Shown here piece by piece: positions 9,691-17,017 of a stretch of 64,000 bases of DNA. Source of the DNA: Pseudonocardia petroleophila (GTDB lineage: Bacteria > Actinomycetota > Actinomycetes > Mycobacteriales > Pseudonocardiaceae). Position 1 is the stretch's first letter, and every line of letters begins with the position of its first letter. The DNA lies in the NCBI RefSeq assembly GCF_014235185.1, contig NZ_CP060131.1, positions 2,859,501 through 2,923,500 on the forward strand. Reading direction: 5' to 3'. Under the pieces are notes generated by a model, which saw nothing but the letters and a program-made list of their open reading frames with translations, did no database searches and was not told the origin of the DNA. The translations under genes were made by a program, and so were the position numbers.

Positions 9691-10667
9691 CCCGGCTCAA
9701 CATGCTGCAGGCGATCAACACGACGCTGCGTGGCGAGCTCGCCCGCGACGAGCGGACCCTCGTCCTCGGGCAGGACGTCGGCCGGCTCGGCGGCGTCTTC
9801 CGCGCCACCGACGGCCTGCTCGACGAGTTCGGCCCGGACCGCGTCGTCGACATGCCTCTCGCCGAGGCCTCGATCGTCGGCGCGGCGATCGGCCTCGCGG
9901 CCGCCGGGCTGGTGCCCATCGCCGAGATGCAGTTCCTCGGCTTCAGCCACCAGGCCTTCCACCAGATCGGCGCCCAGCTGGCCCGGATGCGCTACCGCTC
10001 GCAGGGCCGCTTCCCGATGCCGGTGGTGATCCGCGCTCCGTTCGGCGGCGGGGTCCGGACCCCGGAGCTGCACTCCGAGGCCCTCGAGGCGCAGTTCGTG
10101 CAGAGCCCCGGGCTTTCCGTGGTCATGCCGGCCACCCCGGCCGACGCCAAGGGGCTCCTGCAGACCGCGGTCCGGTCGTCGGACCCGGTGCTGTTCTGCG
10201 AGCCACTACGCGGCTACCGCCTGGTCACCGGGGAGGTCGCGGACGGCGACGCTCCGGTGCCGTTCGGGAAGCTGCGAGTCGCCCGCGACGGCACCGACGT
10301 CACCCTCGTCGCGTGGAGCGCGGCGGTCCAGGTCGCCGAGAAGGCCGCCGAGGCGCTGGCCGAGGAGGGCATCTCCGCCGCCGTCGTGGACCTGCGCACC
10401 CTGGTGCCGCTCGACGAGGCCGGTCTGGCCGACGCCGTCGCGGCGACCGGCCGCTGCGTGGTCGTGCACGAGGCCCCGCTCAGCGCGGGCTTCGGCGCCG
10501 AGGTCGTGGCCACGGTCAACGACGCGGCGTTCTACTCGCTCGAGGCCCCGGTCGCGCGGGTCGCCGCGCCGGACACCCCCTACCCGCCCGGCCGGATCGA
10601 GGACCACTTCGTGCCCGGCGTGGACCGGGTCGTCGCGGCGGCGAGGGCGACGGTGAAGGCGGCATGA
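9687..10667 (+). CDS. 2-oxoacid dehydrogenase E1 component, beta subunit
   Basis: The 326-residue transketolase-like beta subunit pairs with the preceding alpha subunit. Recognisable family segments are LGQDVGRLGGVFRAT, PLAEASIVGAAIGLA, PFGGGVRTPELHSE and the C-terminal VVVHEAPLSAGFGAEV. It forms the E1 active site at the subunit interface and helps transfer the acyl group to lipoyl-E2. ATGA overlaps occur at both ends, so all four subunit genes are translationally linked. Confidence 0.92.
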   Translation: MTRLNMLQAINTTLRGELARDERTLVLGQDVGRLGGVFRATDGLLDEFGPDRVVDMPLAEASIVGAAIGLAAAGLVPIAEMQFLGFSHQAFHQIGAQLARMRYRSQGRFPMPVVIRAPFGGGVRTPELHSEALEAQFVQSPGLSVVMPATPADAKGLLQTAVRSSDPVLFCEPLRGYRLVTGEVADGDAPVPFGKLRVARDGTDVTLVAWSAAVQVAEKAAEALAEEGISAAVVDLRTLVPLDEAGLADAVAATGRCVVVHEAPLSAGFGAEVVATVNDAAFYSLEAPVARVAAPDTPYPPGRIEDHFVPGVDRVVAAARATVKAA

Positions 10668-11968
10668 GCACGATCGTGTTCCGGCTCCCCGACATCGGGG
10701 AGGGCCTCGCCGAGGCCGAGATCGTCGAGTGGCTGGTGGCGGCGGGGGCCGAGGTCCGCGCCGACCAGCCCGTCGTGACGGTCGAGACGGCGAAGGCACA
10801 GGTCGAGCTGCCCGCGCCGGCCGACGGCGTGATCACCGAGCTCGCGCACGGGCCGGGGGACGTCGTCCCGGTCGGGTCGGCCCTGTTCACGTTCGAGGCG
10901 ACGGGTTCGGGAGCCGGCGCCGTGGAGCCGGAGCCCGCGGGCGAACCCGCGCTCGCCACCGCTCCGGCCGTCGACGGTCGGCCCGTGCCCGTGCCCGTGC
11001 CCGTGCCCGCGTCCGCGGCCCCCGCCGGCGCCGGCCGCCGCCGGGTGCTGGCCGCCCCGAGCACCCGCCGGCTGGCGGTCGAGCACGGCATCGAGCTGGC
11101 CGAGCTCACCGGCAGTGGACCGAACGGCCGGATCGTCCTCGACGACGTCCGCGCCGCGATGGCCGGCGGCGCCCGGTCCGCCGACGGTGCCGCAGCGCGG
11201 AGCCCGGAGCCGGTCACCGCGCAGGCAGCCGTCACCCCCGCCGCCACCCCGGCGGAGCCCGTCGCGGGGGAGACCCGGGTCCGGCCGCTGCGCGGGCTGC
11301 GCCGTCAGGTCGCCCGGGCCATGACCGCGGCCTGGTCGGTCCCGCACATCACCGAGTTCCGCGAGGTCGACGCGACCGAGCTCGAACGCGCCCACCGCAC
11401 CCTGCGGGCGGACGCCGAGGAGCAGGGGCTGCGGCTGACGCTGTTGCCGCTGCTCGTCCGTGCGGTGACGACGGCCCTGCGCCGGCACCCGGACTTCAAC
11501 GCGACTCTCGACATGGAGCGCGAGGAGGTCACGTTGCACCGGCGTCTCGACGTCGGGATCGCGGCCGCCACCCCGGACGGCCTCATCGTGCCGGTGCTGC
11601 GCGACGCCGGCCGGCGCAGCGTGCCCGGCCTGGCCAGGGAGATCGCCCGGCTCGGCGCGGGCGCCCGTGAACGCTCGCTCCCGCTGCAGGACACGACCGG
11701 CGGCACGTTCACGATCAGCAACTTCGGCAGCTACGGCACCTGGCTCGGGACCCCGCTGATCAATGCCCCGCAGGTGGCGATCGCCGGGTTCGGCCGGGTC
11801 CGCGACGCGGTGGTCCCGGTGGACGGCGTCCCGGCGGTGCGCCGGGTGCTGCCGCTCGCGGTCGCCGCGGACCACCGTCTGATCGACGGCGAGCACCTCG
11901 GCGCCTTCGTGAACACCCTCGAGCGCCTGATCCGCACCCCGGTGCTGCTCCTGGGCGAGGAGGACTGA
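10664..11968 (+). CDS. dihydrolipoamide acyltransferase (E2)
   Basis: The 434-residue protein has the full E2 layout. A lipoyl domain carries Lys44 in VETAKAQVEL (ETAK rather than the commoner ETDK). A Pro/Ala-rich linker includes a VPVPVPVP run encoded by tandem GTGCCC units near 10984-11008. A peripheral-subunit-binding domain follows (APSTRRLAVEHGIEL then GSGPNGRIVLDDV), then the catalytic domain with the DHRLIDG active-site motif near residue 405. It accepts the acyl group from E1 and passes it to CoA. It overlaps both neighbours. Confidence 0.92.
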   Translation: MSTIVFRLPDIGEGLAEAEIVEWLVAAGAEVRADQPVVTVETAKAQVELPAPADGVITELAHGPGDVVPVGSALFTFEATGSGAGAVEPEPAGEPALATAPAVDGRPVPVPVPVPASAAPAGAGRRRVLAAPSTRRLAVEHGIELAELTGSGPNGRIVLDDVRAAMAGGARSADGAAARSPEPVTAQAAVTPAATPAEPVAGETRVRPLRGLRRQVARAMTAAWSVPHITEFREVDATELERAHRTLRADAEEQGLRLTLLPLLVRAVTTALRRHPDFNATLDMEREEVTLHRRLDVGIAAATPDGLIVPVLRDAGRRSVPGLAREIARLGAGARERSLPLQDTTGGTFTISNFGSYGTWLGTPLINAPQVAIAGFGRVRDAVVPVDGVPAVRRVLPLAVAADHRLIDGEHLGAFVNTLERLIRTPVLLLGEED

Positions 11969-13413
11969 TGGTCGTCGGAGAGATCGCCGAGGCCGTCGAC
12001 CTGCTCGTCGTCGGCGGGGGCCCCGCCGGGTACGCCGCGGCACTGCGCGGCGCCCAGCGCGGCCGCGACGTCCTGGTCGTCGACCGGGACGGCGAGGAGG
12101 GCGTCGGCGGGGTCTGCCTGCGTGCGGGGTGCATCCCCTCGAAGGCGCTGATCGAGATGGCTGGCGTGGCGGAACGGGCCGCCGGCTACTCCTCGGCGGG
12201 CCTGTCGGTCGGCGAGCGTTCGGTGGATCTCGGCGCCTTCCAGGCGCACAAGGCCCGCATCGTCGGCGAGCTGACCGGGGGAGTCCGGTCGCTGCTGGCC
12301 GGCGCCGGGGTCCGGGTCCTCGCCGGCGACCTCCGGTTCACCCGCCCGGACCAGGCCGTGGTCCGCACACCCGCCGGCCGCGCGGCGTTCGTCGAGTTCC
12401 GCGACGTCGTCATCGCCACCGGGTCGCGTCCGGCCGTGCTGCCCCACCTGGTGCCCGACGGCGTGCACGTGCTGGACAGCACGGGAGCGCTCGACCTCGC
12501 CGAGCTGCCTGCCACGGTGGCGGTCGTCGGCGCCGGCTACATCGGGGTCGAGCTCGGGACGGCATTGGCAAAGCTCGGTTCGTCGGTGACCCTGGTGGAG
12601 ATGGCCGACCGGATCCTGCCCGAGATCGACGTCGCGTTGACCCGTCCGGTCGCGCGGCGGCTCGACGAGTTGGGCGTCACCGTGCTCACGGCCGCCCGCG
12701 CCGGCGAGCACCGGGGCACGATCCTGCACGTGCGTTGCGGCGACCGGGACGTCGAGGTGAAGGCCGACGTCGTCATCGTCGCGGTCGGCCGCCGCCCGAA
12801 CACCGACGAGCTGGGCCTCGACCGGCTCGGCGTGACGCCGGGCGACGACGGCCTCCTGCACGTCGCCCCCGACCGGACGCTGCGCCCGCATGTGGCCGCG
12901 ATCGGCGACGTCACGCCGGGACCGGCGCTGGCGCACAAGGGCTACGCCGAGGCACCGGTCGCGGTGGACGCGTTGTGCGGGGACCGGGTGGCCTTCCAGC
13001 CGGCCGCGATCCCCGCGGTGGTGTTCGCCGACCCCGAGATCGCGACGGTGGGCCTGTCCGCCGCCGCGGCCCGCGCCGAGGGACTGGACCCGGTCGTCAC
13101 CACGGTCCCGATGGCCGGCAACGGCCGGGCACTCACGCTGCGCGCCCCGCGCGGGACGGTGCAGCTGGTGTCGGAGACCGGTACCGGCCTCGTCCTCGGG
13201 CTGCACGTGGTCGGCCCGCACGCCTCCGAGCTGGTCGCCGAGGGCACGGTGGCCATCGAGATGGGCGCGACGGTGGAGGACCTCGCCGACACCGTGCACG
13301 TCCACCCCACCGTCGGGGAGCAGGTCCAGGAGGCGGCCCGTGCGGCCGCCGGCCGGGGCCTGCACTCCGCGAGCCCGGCACGACGCCCGCACCACCACCT
13401 CAACAAGGAGTGA
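11968..13413 (+). CDS. dihydrolipoamide dehydrogenase (E3)
   Basis: The 481-residue FAD disulfide oxidoreductase reoxidises dihydrolipoyl-E2 with NAD. It shows the N-terminal FAD loop VVGGGPAGYAAA, the redox pair in GGVCLRAGCIPSKAL (Cys50 and Cys55), the NAD loop VVGAGYIGVELG, and the C-terminal VHVHPTVGEQVQEA with the catalytic His-Glu. Its start overlaps the E2 stop (TGATG). Having its own E3 makes the complex independent of the housekeeping enzyme. An AAGGAG near its end serves the next gene. Confidence 0.92.
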   Translation: MVVGEIAEAVDLLVVGGGPAGYAAALRGAQRGRDVLVVDRDGEEGVGGVCLRAGCIPSKALIEMAGVAERAAGYSSAGLSVGERSVDLGAFQAHKARIVGELTGGVRSLLAGAGVRVLAGDLRFTRPDQAVVRTPAGRAAFVEFRDVVIATGSRPAVLPHLVPDGVHVLDSTGALDLAELPATVAVVGAGYIGVELGTALAKLGSSVTLVEMADRILPEIDVALTRPVARRLDELGVTVLTAARAGEHRGTILHVRCGDRDVEVKADVVIVAVGRRPNTDELGLDRLGVTPGDDGLLHVAPDRTLRPHVAAIGDVTPGPALAHKGYAEAPVAVDALCGDRVAFQPAAIPAVVFADPEIATVGLSAAAARAEGLDPVVTTVPMAGNGRALTLRAPRGTVQLVSETGTGLVLGLHVVGPHASELVAEGTVAIEMGATVEDLADTVHVHPTVGEQVQEAARAAAGRGLHSASPARRPHHHLNKE

Positions 13414-13415
13414 CC

Positions 13416-14762
13416 ATGCTCAACGCCGAGTCCATGCTCCTCGTCCACGGCCGCATCTTCGACGGCACTGACGAGGAGGTGATCCCCGACGGTGCCATCT
13501 GGGTCGAGGGCGAGGAGATCCGCCGCGTCGGCTCGATGGACCAGTTCGACGACGTCGACGAGAGCGTCCCCCGCATCGACCTGGGCGGGCGTTTCGTGAT
13601 GCCGGGTATGACGGAGGCGCACAGCCACCTGTCCTACTTCAACGCGTCCAGCCTGCAGGACCTGGACATGAACTGCACCGCCGAGGCCACCACGATCTAC
13701 GCGGTGGAGAACGCGCGGACGATGCTGCGCTGCGGCTACACCTCGGCGAACAGCTTCGGCTCCCTGCACGCGGTCGACGTGGCCGTCCGCAACGCGATCA
13801 ACTCCGGGGTCGCCCCCGGCCCGCGCTACGTGGCCTGCGGCCGGGACGTCCTCGGCACCGGCGGGATGGTCGACTGGAACCCGGACCACCTGCAGCTCGG
13901 CATGGACGGGCTGGCCCTGCTGGCGGACAACCCGTGGGAGGTCCGCAAGGTCATCCGCTCGGTCCGCAAGTCCGGGGCCGACACCGTCAAGGTCTACCTC
14001 GACGGCGAGGGCATGATCGAGTCCGACCTGCCCGGCGAGCTCTCCTACACCCAGGAGGAGGCCGACGCCGCGGTCGACGAGGGACACCGCCGCAGCCTGC
14101 GGATGCTCTGCCACGCCCGGTCGGCGGACGCGGTGATCCAGGCCATGAAGGCCGGGTTCGACGTGATCGGGCACGCCAACTACCTCAACGACGAGGCGCT
14201 CGAGCGCATGCGCGAGCAGCGGCACCGCATCTTCGTCAGCCCGGCCATCCACTGGCAGGTCGGGCTCTACGAGAACGGCGCCCAGTTCGGCTTCAGCCAC
14301 GACGTGCTCGACTCCATGGGCTACAAGGAGGAGATGGTCGAGACCATCGCCAGCGTCGGCAAGATGAAGGCGGCGGGCATCCGGGTGCTGCCCGGCGGCG
14401 ACTTCGGCCTGGCCTGGACCCCGCACGGCACCTACGCCCGGGACCTGCAGAACTTCGTCGAGATGTTCGGCTACACCCCGCGCGAGACGCTCGTGGCGGC
14501 CACCCGCGACGCGGGCGCCCTGGTCGACTTCGGGGGCAAGGTGGGCACCCTCGAGGCCGGCAAGTTCGCCGACATCGTGGTGGTCGACGGCGACCCGCTC
14601 GCCGACATCACGGTGATGCAGGACCTCGACAAGATCACCACGGTCATCAAGGGCGGCAAGATCTTCCACAACACGCTGCCGTCCGGTCCGCGGTTCGACC
14701 TCGGGGCGAAGCCCGGGATGAGCGCCGGCGAGAAGGAGAACGTGCTGGCATCGGCGCAGTGA
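13416..14762 (+). CDS. metal-dependent amidohydrolase
   Basis: The 448-residue amidohydrolase-superfamily enzyme has the metal motif EAHSHL (His69/His71), a likely carbamylated Lys in DTVKVYLDG, further metal-ligand His in LCHARS and IGHANYL, and Asp in LPGGDFGL. The C-terminal GTLEAGKFADIVVVDGDPL is typical of imidazolonepropionase/prolidase-like members. AAGGAG sits just before the ATG, 2 bp after the E3 stop, so it is the fifth structural gene of the operon. It probably hydrolyses a cyclic or acylated amide that yields the 2-oxoacid pathway intermediate; this is inferred from position only. Confidence 0.88.
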   Translation: MLNAESMLLVHGRIFDGTDEEVIPDGAIWVEGEEIRRVGSMDQFDDVDESVPRIDLGGRFVMPGMTEAHSHLSYFNASSLQDLDMNCTAEATTIYAVENARTMLRCGYTSANSFGSLHAVDVAVRNAINSGVAPGPRYVACGRDVLGTGGMVDWNPDHLQLGMDGLALLADNPWEVRKVIRSVRKSGADTVKVYLDGEGMIESDLPGELSYTQEEADAAVDEGHRRSLRMLCHARSADAVIQAMKAGFDVIGHANYLNDEALERMREQRHRIFVSPAIHWQVGLYENGAQFGFSHDVLDSMGYKEEMVETIASVGKMKAAGIRVLPGGDFGLAWTPHGTYARDLQNFVEMFGYTPRETLVAATRDAGALVDFGGKVGTLEAGKFADIVVVDGDPLADITVMQDLDKITTVIKGGKIFHNTLPSGPRFDLGAKPGMSAGEKENVLASAQ

Positions 14763-14956
14763 CCGGGCTCGACGTCGCTGCGCTGCGAAGGGCGGCGGCG
14801 GCGAAGCAGGACACGATCGGCCCGTGCAACCGGCGGTGCAGGGAACGGGGCGAGTGCGCGTTCGGCCGCTCCGACCCGCCGGGGAGCTACTGCCGGGAGC
14901 GGCGGCCGCCGCGACGCGGCGAGGCGGAGGCCGGGACGGCGGAAGCCACGGGGTAG
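14759..14956 (+). CDS. small Cys-containing ORF overlapping the amidohydrolase stop
   Basis: A GTG overlaps the amidohydrolase TGA (GTGA), the same coupling used elsewhere in the operon, and opens 65 codons. The product has four Cys in CNRRCRERGECAFG and SYC (spacing C-x3-C-x5-C-x10-C), a short helical N-terminus (VAALRRAAAAKQ) and a basic tail. Four clustered Cys could bind Zn or an Fe-S centre. I do not recognise the family. It could be a genuine accessory protein or a chance ORF in GC-rich DNA. Confidence 0.4.
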   Translation: MTGLDVAALRRAAAAKQDTIGPCNRRCRERGECAFGRSDPPGSYCRERRPPRRGEAEAGTAEATG

Positions 14957-15045
14957 CTCTCGTCCACCCCGGGACGGTCGAACAGATCCGGCCCCGGCCC
15001 GCGTCGCGCGCGGGCCGGGGCCGGGCCCGTGGTCGGCGCCGCCGG

Positions 15046-15608
15046 TCAGGCCGGGTGCTCCGTCCGGTTCCTCCCGAGCAGCAGGGTGACGCCGAGGATC
15101 GGGAGCAGGACGAGGACGGCGACCGCGGTGCCGATGCCGAGCGGCGCGGCGAGGCCGCCGACGACCGCGGCGCCGACCCCGGCGCCGGTGAGGAACGCGG
15201 GGTGGCGACGCCGAGCACTCCTCCCCGGCGCTCGCACCGCTCACGGCGGCGGTCATCGAGGGCCGGCCGATCCCGAAGGCGACGGTGTTGAGCACCACGG
15301 CGACGAGGAGGAGCGCGGTCACGTCGTACCAGGCCCCGACCGCGGCCAGGGTCAGCCCGATCGCCAACGGGGTCCGGCCGCGGGCGGCGAGGGCGATCGG
15401 GATGCCCAGCAGGAGGGCGAACCAGCTCGCGGGAACCGCGGCCGCGGCGAGTGCCGAGCGGACGACCACCGGGTTGGTCACCACGGACCGGGGCAGGAAG
15501 CCGTCCGGCCGGGAGCGGACGCGCAGCACCACCGCCGGCACCCCGACGACGATCAGCGCGACACCCGCGAGCGCCGCCCCGAGCCCGGCGGACGGGCTCG
15601 ATGGGGGG
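15046..15608 (-). pseudogene. MFS transporter C-terminal remnant, truncated by IS256-type element
   Basis: Reading leftward from the IS boundary the frame encodes several hydrophobic helices (GAALAGVALIVVGVPAVVL, AAAAVPASWFALLLG, ALLLVAVVLNTVAFG) followed by GRPSMTAAVSG. The reading frame then breaks near 15213 and resumes in another frame with PAFLTGAGVGAAVVGG and a last helix up to the TGA at 15046. This is the C-terminal half of a multidrug-type MFS exporter. The N-terminal half is missing beyond the IS. It may once have exported the substrate of the neighbouring operon. Confidence 0.65.
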
Positions 15609-16975
15609 AGTGTCAGATGAACGGTGTAACCGGTCGTGATGGCTAGCTTCCGTTGCTGGGAACGATACGTCCGGCGAAGGTGATCGCGAAGGCGTTCAGC
15701 GCCGGCTTCCAGCGCATCGCCCACCGGGCCCGGCCCTTCCCGGTCGGGTCGAGCGCTCGGGTGACCAGGTAGAGGCACTTGAGCGCGGCCTGCTCGGTCG
15801 GGAAGTGGCCGCGGGCCTTGACCGCGCGCCGGTAGCGGGCGTTGATCGACTCGATCGCGTTCGTGCTGCAGATGACCTTCCGGATCTCGACGTCGTAGTC
15901 GAGGAACGGCACGAACTCCGACCAGGCCGAGCGCCACAACGCGATGATCGCCGGGTACTGCCCGCCCCAGGTCGCGGCGAACTCGGCGAACCGGTCCTCG
16001 GCGGCCGCCTCGGTGGGCGCGGTGTAGACCGGGCGCAGATCCCGCGCCATCTGTTCCCAGTAGCGGCGGGAGGCGTAGCGGAAGGTGTTGCGGATCAGGT
16101 GCAGCACACAGGCCTGGACCAGCGCGTGGGGCCACACGGTGGTGATCGACTCCGGGAGGCCTTTCAGGCCGTCGCAGACCACGATGCAGGCGTCGACCAC
16201 GCCGCGGTTCTTGATCTCGGTCAGGACGTGGAGCCAGTACTTCGCGCCCTCGCCGCCGTCGCCGGCCCAGATCCCGAGGATGTCGCGGTGCCCGTCCACG
16301 GTGACGCCGATGACGACGTAGAAGGGCCGGTTGGTGACCTGGCCGTCGCGGACCTTGATGTGGATGGCGTCGATGAACAGCACCGGGTAGACCGCGTCGA
16401 GCGGACGCTGGGCCCATTCGCCCAACTCGTCGAGGACCTTGTCGGTGATCCGCGAGATCGTGTCCTTGGAGACCTTCGCGCCGTAGACCTCGTCGAAATG
16501 CGCCGCCACCTCCCCGGTGGTCAGGCCGCGGGCGGTCAGCGACAACACGATCTCGTCGATGCCGTCCAGACGCCGTTGGCGCTTGCGCACGATGACCGGG
16601 TCGAAGCTGGCGTCCCGGTCACGGGGCACCTCGATCTGCACCGGCCCGATCTCGGTCAGCACCGTCTTGACGCGAGTCCCGTTGCGGGAGTTGGGGTTCT
16701 CCTGCCCGGCCCGGTCGTGGCGGTCATAGCCCAGGTGCTCGGTCATCTCCGCCTCCAGTGCGGTCTCGAGCACCGTCTTCGTCAACCCGGTAAGCAGACC
16801 GCCCGGGCCGACAAGCTCCACCCCCTCGGCCCGGGCTGCTTCCACCAACTGCTGGGCGAGCTGCTGCTGATCAATCCGATCCGGCACAGGCTCGATCGTC
16901 TCGGTCATTGCTGATCCCTCCCCCGAGCTGCGCTCGGCGTGTCGGACCAGTTACACCGTTCGTCGGACAGTCCTG
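15609..16975 (-). mobile_element. IS256-family insertion sequence
   Basis: About 1.37 kb, with related ends: TGTCAGATGAACGGTGTAAC on the left, and TGTCCGACGAACGGTGTAAC reading inward from the right. CGATGGGGGG is repeated directly at both borders (15599-15608 and 16976-16985), consistent with the 8-9 bp duplications of the family; the exact edge is ambiguous within the G-run. It contains one full-length transposase and interrupts the MFS remnant. Confidence 0.85.
15643..16908 (-). CDS. IS256-family (Mutator-type) transposase
   Basis: The 421-residue protein is full length for the family. The DDE residues lie in YPVLFIDAIHIKVRDGQ, ACIVVCDGLKGLPE and STNAIESINARYRR. The N-terminus contains the GYDRHDRAGQENPNSRNGT zinc-knuckle-like region typical of IS256 transposases. 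No stop or frameshift is visible, so the element may be active. Confidence 0.95.
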   Translation of the reverse strand: MTETIEPVPDRIDQQQLAQQLVEAARAEGVELVGPGGLLTGLTKTVLETALEAEMTEHLGYDRHDRAGQENPNSRNGTRVKTVLTEIGPVQIEVPRDRDASFDPVIVRKRQRRLDGIDEIVLSLTARGLTTGEVAAHFDEVYGAKVSKDTISRITDKVLDELGEWAQRPLDAVYPVLFIDAIHIKVRDGQVTNRPFYVVIGVTVDGHRDILGIWAGDGGEGAKYWLHVLTEIKNRGVVDACIVVCDGLKGLPESITTVWPHALVQACVLHLIRNTFRYASRRYWEQMARDLRPVYTAPTEAAAEDRFAEFAATWGGQYPAIIALWRSAWSEFVPFLDYDVEIRKVICSTNAIESINARYRRAVKARGHFPTEQAALKCLYLVTRALDPTGKGRARWAMRWKPALNAFAITFAGRIVPSNGS

Positions 16976-17017
16976 CGATGGGGGGCTTGACCTGGAGGAA
17001 TACGTTGAGACGCCCCG

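Noticed and set aside
12942-15218. 758-codon reverse ORF opposite the E3 and amidohydrolase genes
   Set aside because: Antisense frame of two well-supported enzymes; no recognisable domains.
16986-17017. Remaining N-terminal part of the MFS gene beyond the IS256-type element
   Set aside because: Only about 30 bp separate the two IS elements and its translation does not continue the transporter, so the missing half is not present.
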